Notes under the pieces: generated by a model
What the model was told of the DNA's origin: nothing
Databases searched by the model: none
What the model saw: the letters and a program-made list of their open reading frames with translations, nothing else
Position numbers and translations under genes: made by a program
Shown: in pieces, positions 23,191 to 35,418 of the stretch
Position numbering within the stretch: position 1 is the first letter of the stretch
Layout: each line of letters opens with the position of its first letter
Origin: Heterostelium multicystogenum
Lineage: Eukaryota > Evosea > Eumycetozoa > Acytosteliales > Acytosteliaceae
NCBI GenBank assembly: GCA_003667245.1
Contig: RCNN01000145.1
Coordinates: 1-64,000 of the forward strand
DNA: 64,000 nucleotides
Direction of reading: 5' to 3'

Positions 23191-26005
23191 TTATGGTAAT
23201 AAAGTGAATTTCAATAATAAATTACAAAGTGGAATGATATCACCAACATCGTTACGAAGCCTGACAATTCTGTAACCTGGACGGATGTTTTCAATTCTGA
23301 TACCGCAATGACCGATACGGTTGTGTCTATGGAATGCATCTTTGTCATCTACTCTAATAAGCAACATTGCAAGCTGACTGTTTGTCAGTGAGAATCTGAA
23401 TTCTTCACCCCAATATGGGTTGAAACCATTGTTATCTAGATGAAACAAAAGACAAAATTAATATATATGTTGCTGCTACATCAATTTAATAGAATGGTAT
23501 ACTTACTAATTACTTTGGTTTTGAATTCAGCTTGGTCATATTTGCATCCACGAATGGAGAGAGTAACGAATGGATCAATGACCTCACCGGTGGTCGACTT
23601 GGTGTATTTGGGTAGTTGTCTACCACTGATGACCTCTACTATGAGTGTAGAGTACTTGGATGCAGGATGTCTGATCTGAATGGTTGGGTCAAATTGCAAT
23701 GATGGGTTGTTTTCATACCAAAGTGCAGGTGGCTTCAATACATAACCAGAGCTACCGTTGTCTTCGAACATTCCTTCATTGATCCACATTGGCTCAGAGC
23801 TAGTTTGATGATTGAGAGCAATCATTTGACATCCTAATGACCAACCTGGTGATGGATCGAAATTGGAAGAGTCGAATCTGGTACCTCTTGGATATCCACG
23901 AATGAAATGTGTTTGGGTGAGATTCACAATCTTACTAGAGTCATAGCTACTGAGGACATTATTGATTTGACCCTCAGAGAAAGAATGCATATAGGCAGGT
24001 GATTTTGCTTTAGAAAGCTCCGCTGACTTGTATCCAGAACCAATCAAATAGATGAGTCTTGAGAGTTCTTCGGCGATCTTAACTTTGGGTGGTGCCTTCT
24101 TTGTATGGCTGTCTTCTTTCTTCTTTTTCAACTTCAATGAGGTAGCCAAAGATGAACCTAGCTTTAAAAATTGAGTTAGAAGCTCCTAGAACTGGGTTGG
24201 ATGATGATGAGGATGACAATGGCTGATCTAACTCTTCTTCTTCTTCATCTTCGTTCTCTTCAAGGATATCTTTAATTTCACCTGGGGTGGTAGCAACCTT
24301 GGCAGCACGATGACCCTTCAAAAGAATCTTATTTTTCAATTGCTCAAGAGTTGGGAAAACAGTGGCATTGTCTTCGAGAGGCTTTGGAAGCATATCGCCA
24401 AAAATATTTTCAAGGTGGTAAGCCATTCTAATTTGTTGTGGAACTGAACAATGAACCTCAAGACTCAACACTACTGGGAAAGGTGATAAATCAAAAGCAT
24501 GATTCTTGATTGTTTGGCATACATGTGAAAACTTAATTTGAGTGGTCAAGGTCTTTCCATGGAAAATAATTGGCTCTCCATCAGATCCATCCCAAACGTC
24601 CACTTTGTATAGAAATAACATAAAATATATTAGTATTATTTTTAACGAGTAATTAGTAAGAAATATATAGTGAAGCTTACATTCGACACATCTAACACCA
24701 GATTTTAATGTTTTTACATACATCTCACTTGATGATTCACCTTTGAGTTGATGACCAGCCAAGTATGTGTTATGAGATGAATTAATAAAGTATTCAGAAA
24801 TGGGTCGGTTTGTGTCTTGGTAGATGGTTCTAGTTTTGGGATCAACCGCAGAGTTGAAATCACCTACAAGATAATCCTCCAATTGATCAAAAAGGATGTA
24901 TGGTTGATACTCGTGATTGTATTTGGTGATCAAGGCAACACACTCTGCCTCACTCCAATCCTCTGACTGCTCATCCTTGAAGAACTTTATCATTTGTGGA
25001 ATAGTAAGATGTTGATTGGCCTCTGATGAATATCGCTCGAATATCATTTTGATCTCTGGACGAGAACGCAAGTATTTCAAAAGATCTGAGAACTCTACAA
25101 AATCAAGATTATTGTCATCGTTACGATCGACCATTGCCATCATACGTGCCAACATCTCACTGGAAGTTGTATAGTTTAATTTCTCAAGTAGTTTTTTTGA
25201 TATCTTCTCGACCAAGTGCATCCTTACCAAATGAGTTGAACTCTCTCATGACAAATCCCATTTCGTTGTCAAGAGACTTTGCTACGCTGATGGTGTGATA
25301 GAATACTGAAACCAAAAGACGTCTCTCTTGTTCAGTCTCACAAATGAAATCCAAGGATTTACTCTTGTTGCTCTTTCCTAAGTACATCAAAGAAAATGAT
25401 TTACAATTGGCCACATCAATTTTTTGGTGAGCATCGGCTTTTAATTGGAAGTTATTGAATACATTTGTCTTTTGTCCAACTCTAATCTCATCAATTTGAG
25501 ACAATGGAACTGTTATATGTTAAAATATAAATCTCTTGGAAATTGGTCAAAATCAATTCATACCTTTCTTTTTTGCACAAAGCAATAAATGCTTTCTTAA
25601 GTTTAAGACAATCTTTTGGAAATTTGTTTTTCCTTTTGAGGAGACTCGAGTGACAGGAACACCCAATTTGAAATTCTCAAGGTCATTGAACAGTTTTAAT
25701 GTGTGCTCCTCATCTGCAGAAATACAAAAATCAGATACATTGATCATTAAAAAATTATAATAGTTGTAAAAACTTACTCTCTAAACCTTTGGAATCAATA
25801 TTCAAGGGTTTTCTTAAGCTGTCAAAATTGAAATACTGTTGAAACTCTTGCTGAAGTTGTAAATGTTGATTATAAGTTTGTTGTAAAGATACCATGAATA
25901 GAAAAATGGTTAAAATAGGTTTGATTTGGTAAATAATTTATGTTGATTTACCATTCCATTTTCATAAGTAACATCACCAGCGATGTCTGAGAAAGAATCT
26001 GCCAT
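23191..26005 (-). CDS. plc: Phosphoinositide-specific phospholipase C (delta-type)
   Basis: This enzyme hydrolyses phosphatidylinositol 4,5-bisphosphate to IP3 and diacylglycerol at the plasma membrane. It is the usual single PLC of dictyostelids. The gene starts at the ATG at 26005 (MADSFSDIAGDV) and has at least five short introns. Domains in order are a PH-like N-terminus (SFSLMYLGKSNKSKSLDFICE), an EF-hand region (DRNDDNNLDFVEF), an X box, an acidic linker, a Y box and a C2 domain. Active-site residues are present: SSHNTYL (His and Asn), ELDVWDG across an intron (Glu and Asp), IIFHGKTL (second His) and LSLEVHCS (Glu). The Y box has FIRGYPRGTRFDSSNF. Frame breaks lie at a T7 run at 25192-25198 and near 24160. 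Length, about 800 residues, is normal for the family. Confidence 0.92.
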
Positions 26006-27119
26006 TTTTTCAATACCAAATCTATTACAAATATTATCTAGTTGGTGCTGTTGTACCTAAAAAGTAAGATTGTAATATTCCATTAATATCTTCAACGAAA
26101 TAAATAGGCTTTGCAATATGTGTAGCATTCTATATGACGGGTTGTGTGTGTCATGTAAGTCTCACTTCTAAGTGTTATAACCAGCATATTTTTTTGTTTT
26201 TTTTAGTTTTGTAATATGGGGGTGTTATGAGAAATATGCAACTAATTAATTGTGTTTTCTTCGTAAGAATTCAGTATAATAGTCTTAAAATATGAATTCA
26301 TAGTTGTTACGATAAAAGTAAACTTTTGATTGATTGAAACAAAAACACAATATTATTAATAGTATTATTATTGCTATTTATATGGTTGCTAACTATTATT
26401 ATTATTATTATTAATAATTATAGATATTGTTATTGGTGTCGGAAAGAATATTTACAATTTAAGATAACTTTGTGCGCAATGTTAACAATGTTTAGCGTTT
26501 ATGTGTTGTTTATTTATAACAACAACTGTGACTTTCAAAATAAAGATTCCTAAATATTAAACAATAACTAAGATCTCGCAATTTGGCACAACAATAGGTA
26601 GACTGTTAAAAAAGGTGTGATTTTCATTTTTGAGTCAAAGATTTTTTGTTCAAATTCATCCTTTTTTGTAATTTCAACGAAATATTATTATAGATCTAGA
26701 TTTGAAATTTAGTTTGGGGATAATGTACTCACATGTATAGTTCCAAACAATAAAATAATGATCAATATTGTTATTCTCTCCAAGAATAATTATTTAATTC
26801 ATTCATTAAATATTCAATCAATCAATCAATTAATAATAATAGGTAGATAGACTACAAAGACATAATGAAAAGCATGAATAAACCTACAACAATAGTCATT
26901 TCTACTTATAGAAAATTTACATTCGCACGATTGTAAAATGTCAATAGGGGTTAATAATTAATTATTGATAATAATATTTTAATTTTTAATAATGTGTGTG
27001 TGAAAATAATGAATAATGAATGAATGTAAAGTCATTCCATATTGTACTATTTTTAATGTTATATCTATATTTGAAATCTAATGATCGATGAGTGATATCA
27101 TTTATTTATTTATTTAGAT
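26006..27119. other. Intergenic between divergent genes
   Basis: This AT-rich spacer should contain the promoters of the phospholipase C and of the transporter. Small frames such as 26371-26553 are low-complexity and unsupported. No RNA gene or repeat beyond short ATT triplet runs was seen. Confidence 0.5.
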
Positions 27120-28776
27120 ATGCAGAATGAACTTGATCTTCATGTTAATAATAGTAGTAGTAGTAGCAGTAATCAAGTGTCCATCGACATCATACCTCTA
27201 GCAACTACAACATCCGACTTTAATTTTATCAAGGATCTTCACCAACAACAACAACAATCAAAGAATAATAACAATAATAACAATAATAACAATAATACCA
27301 ATAATACCAATAGTATTATAAATAAATATGCAGGTCTGAAGTCTAGTGGTGCATTTGGCAATACAAAACAGCAGCAGTATAGTTATGCATCGGCCTCATC
27401 CTCTCCTATTCTATCATCTTCATATTTTAAATAATACAAATAGAAGCAACGATGACAACGAAGATAAATATCAAAAGTATAATAATAGCTCTTTTTTAAA
27501 TAAGATTTCTGATATCTTACATAAAAGTCCTCTTTTGCTGTCATCGCAACAACAGCAAACCAGTAGTAATATTGATAGCAATGATATTATATCATTGGAT
27601 TTAGCTGGAGATAGCAATAGTAGCAGCTATGACTATATAAAGATTTATAAATGCACTTTCTATATGTTGGTACTCTATTTGATATATGGTGTACTACAGG
27701 AGTTTATATTTAAGAAACAAGAAGTCAACTTCTTTTCACTCTATTCATTTTCGCAATTCTTTATCTCTTTTTTATTTTCGGTCAAAGGATTAATAAATGA
27801 AACATCAATACACATTTTGCCATCATCATCTTCATCGACACCATCTTTGTCATCTCCATCGTTAAACTCACAAAATAATAATCAAGTACATCCACTATAC
27901 CATTTTCTTCAAGACCTATCGTTTAGAAAGTTAAGGTAAATTTACTGGATCCATTTTAGATTCAAATAAATAGCAATATCTAATATTCGTATCATCCTAT
28001 CGATCAACAGATTGTATAGCTTTCTATCATTGGTATTGATATCAACAAAGATTCTTGGAAATGAATCACTTAGATTTATCAACTACAAGACGAAAGTAAT
28101 GTTTCAGTCGTCAAAGCTAATACCTGTGATGATTATTGGAGGATTTCTCTTTAGAAGATCCTATAACATTGTAGACTATCTATCTGTGATGGCAATGACA
28201 TTTGGATTAGTTTTCTTTTCTATTGGTGACTCGGCGTCTTCTCTTTCGTTCTCTCCGATTGGTTTGATACTCATAGTAGGATATGTCTTTATAGAATCCA
28301 TAAAATCAATTCTATATGAAAAAATTCTAAGAGATTTCCAGTCGGAACTGGAGTTGGTATGTTAACAAAAATTACAAAACTAAACAATGTACAGTCCAAC
28401 TAATACACTAAACCAGTCGTTGTTTACCAATTTCTTTGGAACCATCATGTCATTACCAATTGTATTCGTATCAGGTGAACTTAGTGCATCGGTTATTTTC
28501 TTTAAGGAACACATATTGATTTTATTACTGCTATTGGCATTCATACTCCTGGGCTACTATGCAAACATCACATATCTACACCTGATGAGAATAAGCGATT
28601 CATTTTACGCCAATATGATATCATCGTTCCGTAAATTCATTACCATTATCATATCATTTCTTTTTTTCAAGGATACTTTTCTGCATTATCATGCACTTGG
28701 CATCCTCCTATTCTTTTTTGGACTTGGCCTAGAGATCAAACATAACTACTCAACGAAAGAAAAGATTAAAGTTTAA
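27120..28776 (+). CDS. SLC35B-type nucleotide-sugar / PAPS transporter
   Basis: This is a multi-spanning membrane protein of the UAA/SLC35B transporter family, which moves nucleotide sugars or the sulfate donor PAPS into the Golgi or ER. A long Asn/Gln/Ser-rich cytosolic N-terminus (about 170 residues) precedes about eight to ten hydrophobic helices. Family signatures are visible: NESLRFINYKTKVMFQSSKLIPVMIIG, where the family has N-SL-YI-YPTQVLFKSSK, and SFRKFITIIISFLFF near the C-terminus, typical of SLC35B2/B3. Introns lie at about 27936-28010 and 28344-28384 (the latter boundary is uncertain). A frame break sits at a TTTT run at 27425-27428. Closest to SLC35B2/B3 by these motifs; substrate not provable from sequence. 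Confidence 0.8.
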
Positions 28777-29130
28777 ATCTATAGCATTTACAGTTCTACT
28801 TTTTATTTCTTATCGATATTTACAAATATGTATCCAGAGGATTCAGTTCAAAGAAACTGCCATTCCCCTATTACCGTCAAAAAGTATTACTAAATTCACA
28901 TACAATCTATTTCAAATATATATATTTATTAGTATGATAATCATATTATTACAATTATTATTATTATTGGATGTTGCTTTCATACCTGTGGTATACCTTC
29001 TTCTTTATTCATGAAAAATACAAATGATAATCCTCTGTCTGAATATTGGCTACTATAGAAACTAGCAATATCCTTTAGTTTTTGTTTGGTCTACTATTGG
29101 GGTTAGAATGAAAACAATCTGATAGTAGGA
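28777..29130. other. Convergent 3' region
   Basis: This is AT-rich DNA between the ends of two converging genes. It probably holds both 3' untranslated regions. Nothing else is visible. Confidence 0.45.
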
Positions 29131-29579
29131 TCAATTACAAACCTTTGTATTAATAGATAAACTTATAACAATACCGATTGAACCAAGAGTGAACAAAATT
29201 AGGGTGACGATAGATACTGCAAGAGTTGGACCATAGATATAGAGTAGAATACAACTCAATAAAATCATTATCGCTAGGAATGAGAATCCAATCCGTAGTG
29301 TTGGCCATTTCAAGCATTGATTAAAACTTTTCAGAATTTGATGAAACTCATCCACCGTCAATAAAGTATCAAGTGGTGGAGGTATAATTTGTTCCAAAGA
29401 GAATGCTTCACCATTCTCTCTATTACCGTCTATAACTGTTTTTTCCCATCCTTTAGATCTTAAGTGAAAATTATGATAATAATAAAATAATAATAAATGC
29501 TAAGATAGACATATAATATAAATAAATAAAATAATGAGTACTCATAATAAGTATCATTAGGTAGAGATGAACATATCAT
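29131..29579 (-). CDS. Small two-transmembrane protein, unknown
   Basis: Two exons (29542-29579 and 29131-29458) join in frame to give 121 residues starting MICSSLPNDTYYESKGWEK. The C-terminal half has two adjacent hydrophobic helices (about IGFSFLAIMILLSCILLYI and LAVSIVTLILFTLGSIGIVI) separated by YGPT. The N-terminal half is soluble and acidic, with a Pro-rich IIPPPLDTLL. The donor GTACTC is unusual but the reading frame continues exactly. I do not recognise the family; a small ER or Golgi membrane adaptor is possible. It could also have a further 3' exon after TK at a GTTTGT site. Confidence 0.55.
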
Positions 29580-30309
29580 TGATTTAAACAAGATTATAGT
29601 TGATCTTTAATGAAAAACAAAATATAAATTATCTAGGATTTTCCAGCAATCTCAAGTAAATAAGAATTAAAATCCGTAAAATACTAAAACTGCAATGATT
29701 TCTCATCAATCGAGTATCAACTTTGCTTAAGAGACCAAAAGCAATTCATATTTGTTAGTAAACACACTTTCTAAATTTAAAATTAAAGCTCTATACATAT
29801 ATTATGTTTTATTTGTAGATAACAATACAGTTAAGAGATCTGATGATTTTTACTATGCATTGTTTAAACAATATCATCATCACCATTAGCCGATTTATAA
29901 AATCTTTTCCAAAAATCTAAAAAAAATGGGAGACTATCCAAATCACCAAAATGTGATTGATTTGAGTTGAATTTAAAAAAATATCTAGGTTGTTTGGTTT
30001 TTGTAAACAACTGACTGCTCACTCAAAAGCTACTTACAATTATTTATAAACATTATTACATTTCTAAACACTTAAAACCAACCCAAGCAGTGTCTACTTA
30101 CAATTAAAGCATCTATTCAATATAACAATTAATCAATCAATCAATAAAACACACTTCTTTGCAAACCCACTACTTTTAAATCATATTTATCTTTAATTTT
30201 ATTTGCAGTGCTGCTATTTATTCTTAATTTATAACTATTATTATATTATTAGAGATCCTATTCAGATTGCTACTATTATCAAGCAAACTATACGAGCAGA
30301 GTAATCATC
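29580..30309. other. Intergenic between divergent genes
   Basis: This is AT-rich promoter-type spacer between the two-TM protein and the PX-C2 gene. No coding frame or RNA gene is supported. Confidence 0.5.
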
Positions 30310-31395
30310 ATGTCTGGTACATACATTACTTTAGACAAAAGAGCTGTCACCATTCCCAAGACAGAAACCAGAGAAAAGAATTCGAAAAAGTTTACTGTAA
30401 CTCTCATTATATACAGGAAAGTTGAGTGATGAACCATCTACTTATCGACCTCCTCCTATAGGAATATATTGTTGATATCGTTGTTGAAAATGGTGAAGAA
30501 TACACTATAGCAAGAAGATTTTCAGAGTTTCTGTCACTATATCAATTGGTATATTAATATTAGCTATTAAAAAGTATTCCACTTATTAATCATCATCATC
30601 ATCTGATGGTCCAAACTTATAAAATAGATGGTTCATCATTTCCAAATTAAATTTCCATTTCCTCCGAAAAAATTGAATAAACTTAGTTCTCATTTGGTAG
30701 AGGCAAGAAAGAAATCATTGCAGGAATTCCTTAATTTCCTGATCACCAATCCACTCAAGCCATAAGAAGGTCGTCAGATCTTGCTAGATTTTTAGATCCA
30801 TTAAATCCAACCTTTACAAATAGTATGTCGACTATCATTTGATTTCTATTATTTACTAATTCCCAGTTTCTTTTGGAAAACGCTTTTAGAATTAGTAAAT
30901 AAAAAGGTAACGCTTGAAGATGTCAGTAAGAAAAAGATTACATTGGAGATGACTGTTGCCGAAGGAAAAGATATAAAGCTAGGTACTAAATCTATGTGGG
31001 ACATTGTCTCCTATTGTATATTTGACATCGATAAACAACCAGATAATTCCAACTCCTTTATTGGCTCAGCATATAAATCCAACACTATCGCAGGACCTTA
31101 CCCACAATGGAATTATAAACAAAGTGTAAGTATTTGAGGCATTGAATGATCTCCTCTTAAAACAAAGTCCAACATTCACTAACAACTATCATCATCATCC
31201 TCGATCCAGTTTAACATCAAAGATAAGAAGATCATTTATTTTAAAGTTTGCAGCTCTTCAGATGAAGGTGTAATTGGACAAGCAAGTTTGGATATAACCA
31301 AAATTTCACTGAATAACTACACACCATGTACTCTCACAGTGCCACTGGAGCCAAAAGGTAGCGGAGAACTCTTGCTCTCGCTCATCTTGGTGTAG
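30310..31395 (+). CDS. PX-C2 domain phosphoinositide-binding protein
   Basis: This multi-exon gene starts MSGTYITLDKRAVTIP. The PX domain is recognised from EYIVDIVVENGEEYTIARRFSEFLSLYQL, the intron, then FQIKFPFPPKKLNKLSSHLVEARKKSLQEFLNFL. The RRFSEF basic/aromatic motif and the PPKK loop normally bind PI3P. The second half is a compact C2-like beta-sandwich (KKITLEMTVAEGKDIK ... WDIVSYCIFDID ... GVIGQASLDITKISL ... LTVPLEPKGSGELLLSLILV). Introns have GTAACT, GTATAT, GTATGT and GTAAGT donors. A frame break near 30757 separates two PX segments. About 290 residues; likely recruited to endosomal or plasma membranes. PX-C2 pairs occur in several eukaryotic trafficking proteins, and I cannot name an ortholog. 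Confidence 0.75.
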
Positions 31396-32267
31396 AATAC
31401 CAAGACATATTAATTTAAACTTGGCAACACACGCACACATAGACAACCATATTCACTCTCTCTCATATATCTATAATAAGTAATTATAAATATTTGATTT
31501 TAAAATTAAATAATTAAATAAATATCTTTTTTAATTTGTTTGTTGCAAATATACATGATGATAAGAGTGGTCATGCGCTGTTACCACCTCAGTAGAATAT
31601 AGAATAACGTTACTCATTGAATCCATTGGGTTGATCCATACTTTTCAAATTTTTTTTTATTTTGTTTTTCAAATATTTTTCAGTGTGCCGCCATTTGTTT
31701 TTAAATTTATTATAATTCAATAATTGTTGTAATTTCAGCTCATTATAACAACACACAATTTCAACAAAAAAACCAAAACGTCGACTTCAAAGTGTTTTCT
31801 CTCAAAGTCAAAGCAGCTTCTTGACCCAAGATAAACATATAGATATAGTACTTTGAATAACAGTAACTTGAATATTATCTGAAAGCTAGAGAGCCCCCAC
31901 TTATAGATACACCCATAAACAACATATATTTTCGATATAGTTAGAGTGTGTATCATATATTTCTCAAATCAATTATCTTTGACATCTACAGTCGATAGTT
32001 AGCCTCAAAAGTGGATTATATTTTAGATTAGATGATAAACTAAAGTATAAAACCATAACTATCTACTGTATCTCTTTTATATTACATCTCACTTTAACTT
32101 CAAACTTACTGACTATATCTTACCTTTACTTTACTTTACTTTACTATATCACTACTTTACTTGACGAAATCACTCCATTGATAACTATGCAAACCTCTAT
32201 AATATTATAATTGAATCATGTGCCACCTAATCTTTGATTATTATCTTATATGTTACAGATATAAACA
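31396..32267. other. Intergenic, importin beta upstream region
   Basis: This is spacer and probable 5' leader of the importin gene. It holds a short tandem repeat of TTTAC units at about 32124-32150. A minus-strand frame at 31735-31956 has no supporting features and is rejected. Confidence 0.5.
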
Positions 32268-35123
32268 ATGGATTTAGCAACAATTTTATCAAATGCTCAA
32301 CAAGGTGCAAGTATGTAGCAAATTTGACAGATTTATTTAATCATATCCACTAATTTCAATAATAATATAGATGATGAGCTCAGAAGAAATGCCGAAGAGG
32401 CTTTGACTCAAGCCGCCCAACAAGATTTTGTAAGTAGTTACAAATTATTGCTGTAATAAAAACATCATCACTAACATGTTTTTAATTAAAGGGTGGATTC
32501 CTTATTGCCTTTCACAAGAATTATCAAACAATGATCGTCAACCATTCATTCGTCAATTGGCAGGTCTTGTTTTAAAGAATGCTGTTTTCTCTCTTGTAAG
32601 TACTGTCAAAGATAAATTTAAGAGTTATATTATTGATTCTAATCATCAAACTATTACAGGATCCAGTTAGATTTGATATTGTATCAAAGCAATGGTTGGC
32701 ATTACCAGACAACAGAAAGAATGAAATTAAAAATAATGTAAGTTCAATTTGAGTGATATATATCATATCAATTTTACTGACATGTATTTTGTAGTTGTTG
32801 GGCACTCTTACATCCCCATCTTACGAAGCACGTCACACAGCTGCACAAGCTATTTCTAAAATTGCTTTGATTGAATTACCTTGCCAACAATGGGAAACTT
32901 TAATTCCACATTTATTTGAGAACATTACCAATCCAAGTGAGCAAATCAAGCAAGCTACTCTTCAAACTATTGGTTACATTTGTGAGGATATTGTAAGTAT
33001 AAAAATATGTTGCAAAATGATTACCCTTCTAACAAAATATGGAATTAGAATCCAGAGGTCATGACTGCACATGCCAACAAAGTTTTGACAGTCATTGTAC
33101 ATGGTATGAGAGATGCATCTCCCATGGTAAAATTAGCAGCAACAGATGCCCTTTGCAATGCACTTGAGTTTGTAAAAGGTAACTTTGACAAAAAAGACGA
33201 AAGAGATCACATTATGAGAGTTGTATTTGAAAACTGTACATCACCAGACAATCTTGTTAGAAAGTCTGCCTTCGAAAACCTTGTAAAGATTGTTAGTTTA
33301 TATTATGAATATATTATGGAATACATGAGCGACATTTACAACGTAAGTAACAAATTCATCTCACTGATCCATCAGTTATCATTGACTAATGTTGAATATC
33401 AAATGTAGTTAACCGTAACTGTAATTCAAAAAGATCAAAATGAAAATGTTGTATTACAAGCAATCGAGTTTTGGACATCCCTCAACGAAGAGGAAATCAA
33501 TTTATCACAAGAAACCGAAGGTGGATCAAAGGAAGTCATGTCTAAAGCACTTTCAATGTTTATTCCAACTATTTTAACAACTTTAACCAAGCAAGAGGAG
33601 GATAACGCTGACACTTGGAATGTTTGTATGGCTGGTGCTACTTGTCTTACTTATATTGCAAACAATGTCGAGGATCAAGCTATCGAATATGTTGTTCCAT
33701 ATATCAAGCAAAATATCGTTTCTACCGATTGGAGATATAGAGAAGCTTCCTGTGTTGCTTTGGTGCCATTCTTGAAGGTCCAACCGAGTTCCAAGGTTTC
33801 CTTCGTGATGTCATTCCAGTTATTTTGGGTCAACTTAATGATCCACATGAAATGGTAAAGGATACTGCCTCCTGGACATTGGGTAGAATCTGTGCTCACC
33901 AAATCGACAGTGTCTCAGAGTTGCTCCAAAGTATTATGACTGGATTACTCGAGGCCACAAAGGACCCATCTCCAAAGGTAGCCGCCCATGCCTGTTGGGG
34001 TATTCACAACATTGCCACTGCTTTTGACTATGGTCCCGTTGGACAGTTCGACAACATGAGCTCTATTTTCCCAACATTGGCTCAATACTTGTACAATGCC
34101 GCTTTGCGTCCAGATGCTGACCAAGAATCACTCCGTGTCAATGCTTATGAAGCTTTGAACTCATTGATCTCTTTCTCGTCTGCCGATCCAAATCAAATTT
34201 TAACTATTCTAGTATATATTCTCAATGACTTCGAAAAAACCTTTGTCATTGAGGTTCTCAACACTGAAGATGCCGAGAATAAGAATCAAGTCCAATCATT
34301 ATTGTGCAGCACATTGCAAACTATTGCCTCAACTGTCAAAGAAAAGATTGCACCACACGCCGAAAAGATGATGTATTTATTGATTAACGTCTTCAAGACA
34401 CAGAATCATATTATCTACGAAGAAGCAATGATGGCTATCGGTGCTATCATTCAAGCTCTTGAGGGTGATTTCAAACGTTTCTTGGATATCTTCCTCCCAA
34501 TCCTATTGTTTACCCTCCGTGCAGTTGAGTTAGGTGAAGTCGCCAATATTTCAATTGGTATCGTTTCCGATCTTACTCGTGCCCTCAACAAAGACTTTTC
34601 AATTTATGCCAGAGACTTGATTCCATTAGTCATCCAAGATTTGACTGACTCTAAGATCTCAATGAATGCCAAACCAAATGCTCTTACATGCATCGGTGAC
34701 ATTGCCCTCGCTATTTCTGGTGATTTCACTAACTACCTACCAATGGTCATGCCAATCCTTGAGCAAGCTACCCTTGTACAATTAGATGATAAAGAATATT
34801 TGAACTCACTTCGTGAAGCTATCTTCCAAGCCTACACTGGTGTCATCCACGGTCTCAAGTCAGGTGGTGTTGGTGACCAATTTTACAACTACGTCTCTCC
34901 AGTCCTTAATTTCATTTCCACAGTTTACAACGAGCGTGAATTCGGTAACCTTCAAGTATTCAGCGGTGCTATTGGTCTCTTGGGTGATCTTGCACACACC
35001 TTGGGTGATAAGATTAAACCAACCCTCCGTGTATCATTGGTCAAACAACTTATTGATTATGGTCTCCAACAAAGCTCATGCCAAGATGTAGCCAAATGGG
35101 CCAACGAGGCTATTTTCCCATAA
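32268..35123 (+). CDS. kpnb1: Importin subunit beta-1 (karyopherin beta)
   Basis: This is the nuclear import receptor that carries importin-alpha/cargo through the pore under Ran control. About 860 residues made of HEAT repeats, the expected length for the family. Visible family blocks are LRRNAEEALTQAAQQDFGGF at the N-terminus, AGLVLKNAVFS, RHTAAQAISKIALIELP, CEDINPEVM, AATDALCNALEF, the acidic loop NEEEINLSQETEGG, EGPTEFQGFLRDVIPVIL, KDTASWTLGRICAHQI and the C-terminal SCQDVAKWANEAI. Seven or so short introns cluster in the first 1.2 kb and none lie in the last 1.3 kb. Two frame breaks occur: at CC 32508-32509 and at TTT 33759-33761, each explained by one missing base. As the gene is essential and otherwise perfect, sequencing error is likely. 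Confidence 0.93.
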
Positions 35124-35418
35124 ATATAAAATTAATTCATTAAAATCAAAAATACTATAGTACGGTATAATAACACTACTATTTAAATAAATAAATTGTT
35201 AAGTTTTTTCAAAACAAAATTAAAATATAATCCCTAATAGTACCAGACATCACTCTTTGACTTTGGAAGAAAGCTAGAGAGTTGGTTTGCAAAGAAAAAG
35301 GAAGAATGCTTCAGAGAGAACATGTATGTTTATCATGAAGAAAGAAATTCAAAAGTCATATTTTTGGTAACCATTTTTATTGAGTAAACCAATTCATTAA
35401 TAAATCTGATTTGAATGT

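Noticed and set aside
32124..32150. TTTAC tandem repeat as a CRISPR-like or regulatory array
   Set aside because: It is only a few 5-base units without spacers, an ordinary microsatellite in a eukaryotic leader.
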